Shown one piece after another: positions 1 through 64,000 of a stretch of 64,000 nt of DNA. Each line of letters starts with the position of its first letter. Within the stretch, counting starts at the first letter, position 1. Where the stretch lies: positions 5,014,259 to 5,078,258 of the forward strand of contig ML680086.1 in NCBI GenBank assembly GCA_007922225.1. The letters run 5' to 3'. Source of the DNA: Emydura subglobosa. Taxonomy: Eukaryota > Chordata > Testudines > Chelidae. The notes under the pieces were generated by a model that saw only the letters and a list, made by a program, of their open reading frames with translations, did not search any database and had not been told where the DNA came from. The position numbers and the translations under genes are program-made.

Positions 1-35
1 TCTGCTGCTGTGTGGGCATCTGATAAAATGCTTAA

Positions 36-342
36 GCCTTGTCTACACAAGCACTTATGTCAGCAAAACATTTGGGGGTGTTGAAAAAACACACCCCCTG
101 AGCCACATACATTTTGCTGGCATAAGCGCTTGTGTAGCCATGTTATGCCAATGGGAGAGAGCTCCCCTGTCGACATCATAAAACCAGATCAACAAGCAGC
201 GGTAACTATGTCTCTCCTGCCGACATAACGCTGTCCGCAAGAGCACTTATGTTGGCAAAATGTATATCACTCGGATGTGGGTTTTTTCACACCCCGGAGC
301 GACAGAAGTTTCGCTGACATAATTGCTAGTGTAAACAAGGTC
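36..342. mobile_element. MITE with TTAA flanks (piggyBac-like insertion pattern)
   Basis: Inverted ends gccttgtctacacaagcact and the complement of tagtgtaaacaaggtc enclose about 307 bp that is palindromic in part (cttatgtcagcaaaa at both ends). TTAA flanks both sides (32-35 and 343-346), the target duplication typical of piggyBac-type elements. It is non-autonomous: no transposase is encoded. Confidence 0.65.
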
Positions 343-945
343 TTAATCCTCTGTCTTGGTAAAACATTCTATTGGCCTAGTATGCAATGACATCCTATTG
401 AAAATGGTAGATATGAAATGGTGGTCATACTGGATGGGTTTCTAAGTGTATTTTAAGAACCTGACATGGAAACTTGTGTGTTCTTGTTTGGTATAAATAA
501 GCTTCATTGTAACTCACTGAAAATGAAATAATGAGACATTCTGTGGGGCTTATTACCTGATGACTGTATTGTATATCAAGCTGTTAGTGTTTCATGTTGC
601 AGTTGGAGGATTCGCTTTCCGGGTCTTTCTGCCTCTAATGCCTGAATTCTTAAAGCTCTTCACTGAAATGAAGACTCTAGTCAGGCTGTTGTGCTGTAGC
701 CAGGGCTACAGATATGTCTTTCTGTTAACAAGAAACCCGCTCGTGCCCTACATTCATTTGAAGTCTCATCATTGATGATCCAAAGTCAGGCTTCGAAGCC
801 CAGAGAGAAACAGCTTGCCTATTTCACTGCAAGCTGTTTGTTAGGGCTATTGTGTGCCTGTAAATTTAATCAATACTGAATAAAATTAAATTCCAAACTC
901 CTGTGAAAAGTTGTTTAACTTGCTCATTCTTTTTCTTATTGGCAG

Positions 946-59888
<58,943 letters not shown>

Positions 59889-61078
59889 ACCAATGTCCTT
59901 CCAGGACAATTAGATCAGAGCTTGGTGGCTACGGTAATGAAAACAGTTAGACCAAAAACCACCTGGCAAAAAAATCTCCCCTTCAACCTTCCAGAATAGA
60001 GAGAAATTACTCAGTGGCTACCACGCAGGAATGAATAGGCTCACAACCTTCAACCTCCTGGTAAGACCACCTCTTTGAATACACCTCCATGTCTCCTGCA
60101 CAAGAAGAGGCAGAAATTATACCATTTTTTCCCAATTTGTTAGAAAAAATATAGCAGGTATGTCCAAGAGAGGCTTGAATGTGGCTCTAACAGTCTCCTG
60201 TATTCACAGAAAATTACAGGTTCTATGCATAAGTTCAGGAACTAAGATCTGGGTGTCCTTTCTCACTGCTCCAGGAGATTCGGTTCAGGAAGTAATCCTG
60301 AAACCAGTTCCTTACAAGGCATGAAATCAAAAATGTGGTAGCTGGGATATTGACTTAACTCACCCACTCACCCTCCCACAACAACCACTTCACTCCACAC
60401 CTGTCCTTCTGGATACTAGAAACATCATCTCTTAGCACAACCACTTATTCTAACCTAATTAGGGGAAGGAACAAATAAATCTCTCATGGGGGGAGGAAGA
60501 CACTCTCTGAATACAAACATCCATCTCTGCATAGGGCATGGAAAATGAAAGACAAACCTGGTCTCCTCCCCCTCCAGCCACCCCCCCAACCCATCTGAAT
60601 GAAAGATGTCTGAGTGCATACATGCATGAAAGGAGAAAGGAATATAGTCATCTTCTCTTCACACTGCTATGGAGGAGAGACACCATCTCGGAGCGTTAGC
60701 CATCCACTGCAAGGAGTTAAATAGAAGTTCTTAAAAATACCTCCAAATTGAATAGAAGAGACTTCTTTGACTTAGACTATTCAATTCGTATAACAAGATG
60801 AAGGAGAAAAAAGTTAGTTCATAAACATCAAGTCATGAAATTCATAGCTGACGTGCTGTGATTCTATAGTTACCTCTCACTAAATTCCGGAATTACTGCT
60901 GGTGTTGGGAACAAGTAAAGTTTATGCATATTTACGCTTATACCAGGTATACACAGAAAAAATGAGATTACCTTACTTTCAAGAAATGTTTTCTACTAGA
61001 TAACTGAGTTGTCTTGCAGTTGTGTATAAGCAAAGCTTAAAGCATTAAGGTCTGTTGCAAAATGTCACTCTTTGTTTT

Positions 61079-61084
61079 AATAAA
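61079..61084 (+). promoter_or_regulatory. Candidate poly(A) signal AATAAA (proximal)
   Basis: AATAAA about 1.19 kb after the RALGAPB stop codon, in gttttaataaaatttg. Downstream sequence is moderately T/G-rich. Confidence 0.4.
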
Positions 61085-61279
61085 ATTTGATTTTATGCGG
61101 CTAACTAAATAACCAGTTAAAATGGTTAAATTGCCTGCCTGCTTACCATCAGATTAGAAGACTGTTCTGAGCACTGTATACACAAGGACTGTTACCAGTA
61201 GTCATATTACTGAGTGTTGTCCAGAACATTTGTTTTACTTTTGTTGAAATGAGAGAAGAGGTTTTTGGGGCTTGCCTAT

Positions 61280-61366
61280 CAGCAAATCTTTAAATCTTTG
61301 ATATTGGTACAGATGTCAGACTACTCCTCAAACTGTTAAACTATCCCCTAAAGAACAATCACCCTG
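61280..61366 (+). repeat. 3' UTR direct repeat, copy A
   Basis: A segment of about 85 bp (from agcaaatctttaaatctttg to acaatcaccctg) recurs 500 bp downstream with only about four mismatches over its 72-bp core. Flanking sequences differ. I do not recognise a transposon family. Confidence 0.8.
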
Positions 61367-61779
61367 CTGAATTAGCTTTCTTCTCCACTCTTCGATGATC
61401 CAAGTTACTGTATCCCATTTGTAGGGACTATTGCACAACTGGCTCATAACTCCGCATAAAATACTATAAAGGACCAGTATGGTTTTAGTTTGTTCATCTC
61501 AAGTAGTGGCTACTGTTTGGAAGGGTTTCCTTTCCTAATGATTGATTAAAGTGGCTAATTGCCTTATACAACAAGGAAAGGGTTCATAAGCGCTAAACTC
61601 TTCTCTTTCCTGATTTTCGTGAGCACAGGTCATACATTTTCTCCAGAGCCGATAGGCGCTCCCTTTTCTGCGTTATAAACATAGTTAAATATGCATAATT
61701 TTACTCCCAAGTAAAACAGGCCTGTAGCATGAAATATGGATTTTGCATTCTGTGATGATTGATGGCCGTTTTGTCCTCT

Positions 61780-61867
61780 GCAGCGAATGTTTAATTCTTT
61801 GATATTGGTGCAGGTGTCAGACTGCTCCTCAAACTGTTAAACTATCCCCTCAAGAACAATCACCCTG
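61780..61867 (+). repeat. 3' UTR direct repeat, copy B
   Basis: Second copy of the segment at 61280-61366, in the same orientation, including ctcctcaaactgttaaacta. No target duplication is obvious around either copy. Confidence 0.8.
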
Positions 61868-62449
61868 GCTTCCATTTAAGCTCTTTGCTGTTTAGATTGA
61901 ATTTTTCCCTCTGCTGGGCTCAAAGTCCACAACCCCCTTTCCAGACATCTGCCTTTATGTTAGGATACAGAAATTGTTTTATGCAATGCACAAAATCGCA
62001 CACTGATTGACAAATATAGTATTGGAAATTCCAAAATCCACTGCAATATGATGCAGAAAAGCTAGTACAACTTTCAGATTCCACTTCTCTCTTGCCCTCC
62101 CTTCCCCCCCAAAATCAATTTGCGTTGCAATAATGAATTATCACGTGATGAATAACTGAAATTTGTCAACAGTGCGGGCGATGTGTGGTCTCTTCTACTA
62201 CAGTAGATCATCACAAAGGATTGGTGTAAGGAGGAGGAGCTTGGAAGACCCTACAGTTTATATGAAAGAACGTTCAGAGATTTTAATGCACACACAGTTT
62301 GATATTTATTTAACTATTATATTTTTGAAAGCTACTTTTTGCAACAGTTTTGACTTTAAAACAGTCTTAGTAAGGAAAGTTTCATCACACAATACTAATC
62401 TAACAAGAATATCTTGCCCATGTAACTTTTTTGTGGTCTTTTTACAAAG

Positions 62450-62455
62450 AATAAA
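62450..62455 (+). promoter_or_regulatory. Candidate poly(A) signal AATAAA (middle)
   Basis: AATAAA in acaaagaataaattgaa, about 2.56 kb after the stop. Alternative to the proximal and distal signals. Confidence 0.35.
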
Positions 62456-62913
62456 TTGAAAAAAGTACCCTAAAAATCCACCTCAAAGGACTTTTAAGGA
62501 TGTAACAAAAGGGGGTGGGCAGAGGAGGTGATGGAGTGTGCTCCTTACAGTGAGCTAGCACTCTAGTCATTCAGCTCTTAGAATCTGGGTTCAATGCCTG
62601 GTGAATCACAAGTAAAAAATGAAACCACAGAAACACTCCAAAAGTTTGCATGATTGCTAGTCCTTGCTTAAGCCATGCCCAGGATTCAAATAGCAAGGGG
62701 CTGCTGCAGGTCAGACTTGAAGACCATTGGCAGAGAGTGGAGGGAAGCTTGTAGAACATCTTGAACACCATACAGAACTCTTGCTAGTGCTCACTCAGTG
62801 CATGAGCACTAAATTTACCCCCGTCTTTATGCACCTATTTGATCTAATAAGACTGAACACTTTTAGTCTACTGATTACATTGCATGCGCAGTGCATGTAC
62901 ACTAAAATAGTGT

Positions 62914-62919
62914 AATAAA
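62914..62919 (+). promoter_or_regulatory. Candidate poly(A) signal AATAAA (distal)
   Basis: AATAAA in agtgtaataaacatgtgg, about 3.03 kb after the stop, followed at once by a TG-rich stretch of the kind that favours cleavage. Confidence 0.4.
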
Positions 62920-64000
62920 CATGTGGAGCAATGAGGTGCCTGCACATTATCAACAACCATTTTTTAAGAGACAAACCACCATGTATGTTTGAATGATGTA
63001 TTACATTAAAGGTAAAGCCATTAGTTCACATACAAACTAATGGGGTGCAAGACATCCATCTGTCAGTTATTCAGGCATGAAGAAAAGTGTTCAAAACATC
63101 TGTACTGGGAGAAACATGGATTTTTTTTTTTTCAAAGTTAAGTCCAATATAACCAAATAGATGGTTTTCAAATGTTATTTTTAGAAAGATTAAAGATCAG
63201 CTCTTGAGTGAAGACCATTTCATGGTTTATTTCAGAAAGTCTGTAAGTTTCAGATGAGATGTGGGTTGCAGATTTTTACTCTACGGGAAGGCACCCACCA
63301 TGAGGATCTTGCAAAAGGATACGTGTTAACTCGTGTCACGGCTGTATTTATCCAGAGCCTGGGGAATGGGGCTTTATACCTTGCTGATGCAGCCTTACTT
63401 TGGTTTTACAGCTGGCTGTTTAACATGTTACCCACATGACTTTGTATGACTTGGCTATTATTGGTTTCTCACCTGTCTGAAATAGTGAAAAGGGAGGAAC
63501 TTCTGGAGAGAGACTGTCTTATAAAAACTACAGTGGTTACACATATATGTAATGACTCTTCAGTAGAGCCAGTATATCACCCTGAGCATTTACCCCAAAT
63601 TATCAGATTACATAAGAGAGATTTGACTTGGTCATGCTTAAAGGAACACTGACTGATTAAAGAGCATAGCCCTATAATATTTGGGTTACAGACTACATGG
63701 GAATATTTAAATTGAGACTTTTTTCCCCTTTTTATATCATGAAAAAATTTTATTGAGGTTTGTAAAACTTTTTTTTAAACTGACAGTGCCCCTTCAACGA
63801 TACTTTGTCAGTAGAATTCAAGAGAAGGTAACATTATCTTGTTAGCATTTCTATATTAGAGTTGTAATAATTGTAGTACCTTAAGAAATCTCATTAAAAG
63901 AATATAAAGTACCTTTTTAAAGGTACTTAAGAGTATTACAAATTTATAGTAAATTAATAGGAAAATGTGTCTGAAAGATTAGATACCTGTGTGCACAGCA

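Larger units (their letters stand above)
59889..64000 (+). other. RALGAPB: Presumed RALGAPB 3' UTR and downstream sequence
   Basis: AT-rich DNA after the stop codon with no coding signal and no LINE or DIRS sequence that I recognise, which suits a long 3' UTR. AATAAA hexamers occur at 61079, 62450, 62914 and 63898-region AT-rich sequence has none as clear. Several T-rich and ATTTA-like stretches are present. Where the transcript ends cannot be read from sequence alone, and no next gene is visible before base 64000. Confidence 0.6.

Noticed and set aside
62163..62459. 98-codon frame in the 3' UTR
   Set aside because: AT-rich, no recognisable family, no splice context or promoter; chance frame.

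Overview
The window is vertebrate nuclear DNA, almost certainly from a turtle or tortoise (a crocodilian is a weaker alternative). The one host gene is the 3' two thirds of RALGAPB, the beta subunit of the Ral GTPase-activating complex, on the + strand. Nineteen coding exons (946-59888) splice in frame into about 900 residues ending in a stop codon, followed by an AT-rich 3' UTR. The promoter and roughly the first 600 residues lie upstream of base 1. The reptile call rests on the repeats: CR1 LINEs, a Penelope-like element, CORE/MIR-type SINEs, many short palindromic DNA transposons that start tgtctacac and end gtgtagac, a Cry-I-like SINE, and two DIRS tyrosine-recombinase retrotransposons.

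Layout. 1-3.7 kb: exons 1-4 with a TTAA-flanked MITE and a hAT remnant. 5.44-11.54 kb: a nearly complete DIRS element with inverted terminal repeats, gag-like region, RT-RNase H-methyltransferase frame, tyrosine recombinase frame and internal complementary region. 11.9-12.1 kb: exon 5. 13.0-17.5 kb: an old, almost full-length CR1 on the minus strand, broken by two DNA transposons. 18.7-18.9 kb: exon 6. 19.7-23.5 kb: Penelope-derived DNA, one copy split by a hAT element with a perfect 8-bp target duplication. 23.5-29.8 kb: exons 7-11 and a minus-strand LINE RT fossil. 30.1-35.8 kb: a second, older DIRS element of another subfamily, also in sense orientation. 36.6-49.2 kb: exons 12-15 with two minus-strand CR1 tails. 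52.7-55.2 kb: a 5'-truncated sense CR1. 55.6-59.9 kb: exons 16-19. 59.9-64.0 kb: presumed 3' UTR with four candidate poly(A) signals and a direct repeat of about 85 bp.

How it works together. The exons encode the C-terminal part of RalGAP-beta, including the Rap/Ran-GAP-like fold; this subunit partners the catalytic alpha subunits that switch off RalA and RalB. All else is intronic mobile DNA in various states of decay. No mobile element here looks competent: the best one, DIRS copy 1, carries stops, frameshifts and a 35-bp inversion exactly over its RT active-site box.

I did not find a convincing new biological system. The most unusual signals are that active-site micro-inversion, a 16-bp near-palindrome at the DIRS terminus repeated in the internal complementary region (a candidate recombinase site), a fold-back SINE inserted into the same site in the second DIRS copy, a 38-T tract in the acceptor of exon 17, and the 3' UTR direct repeat.
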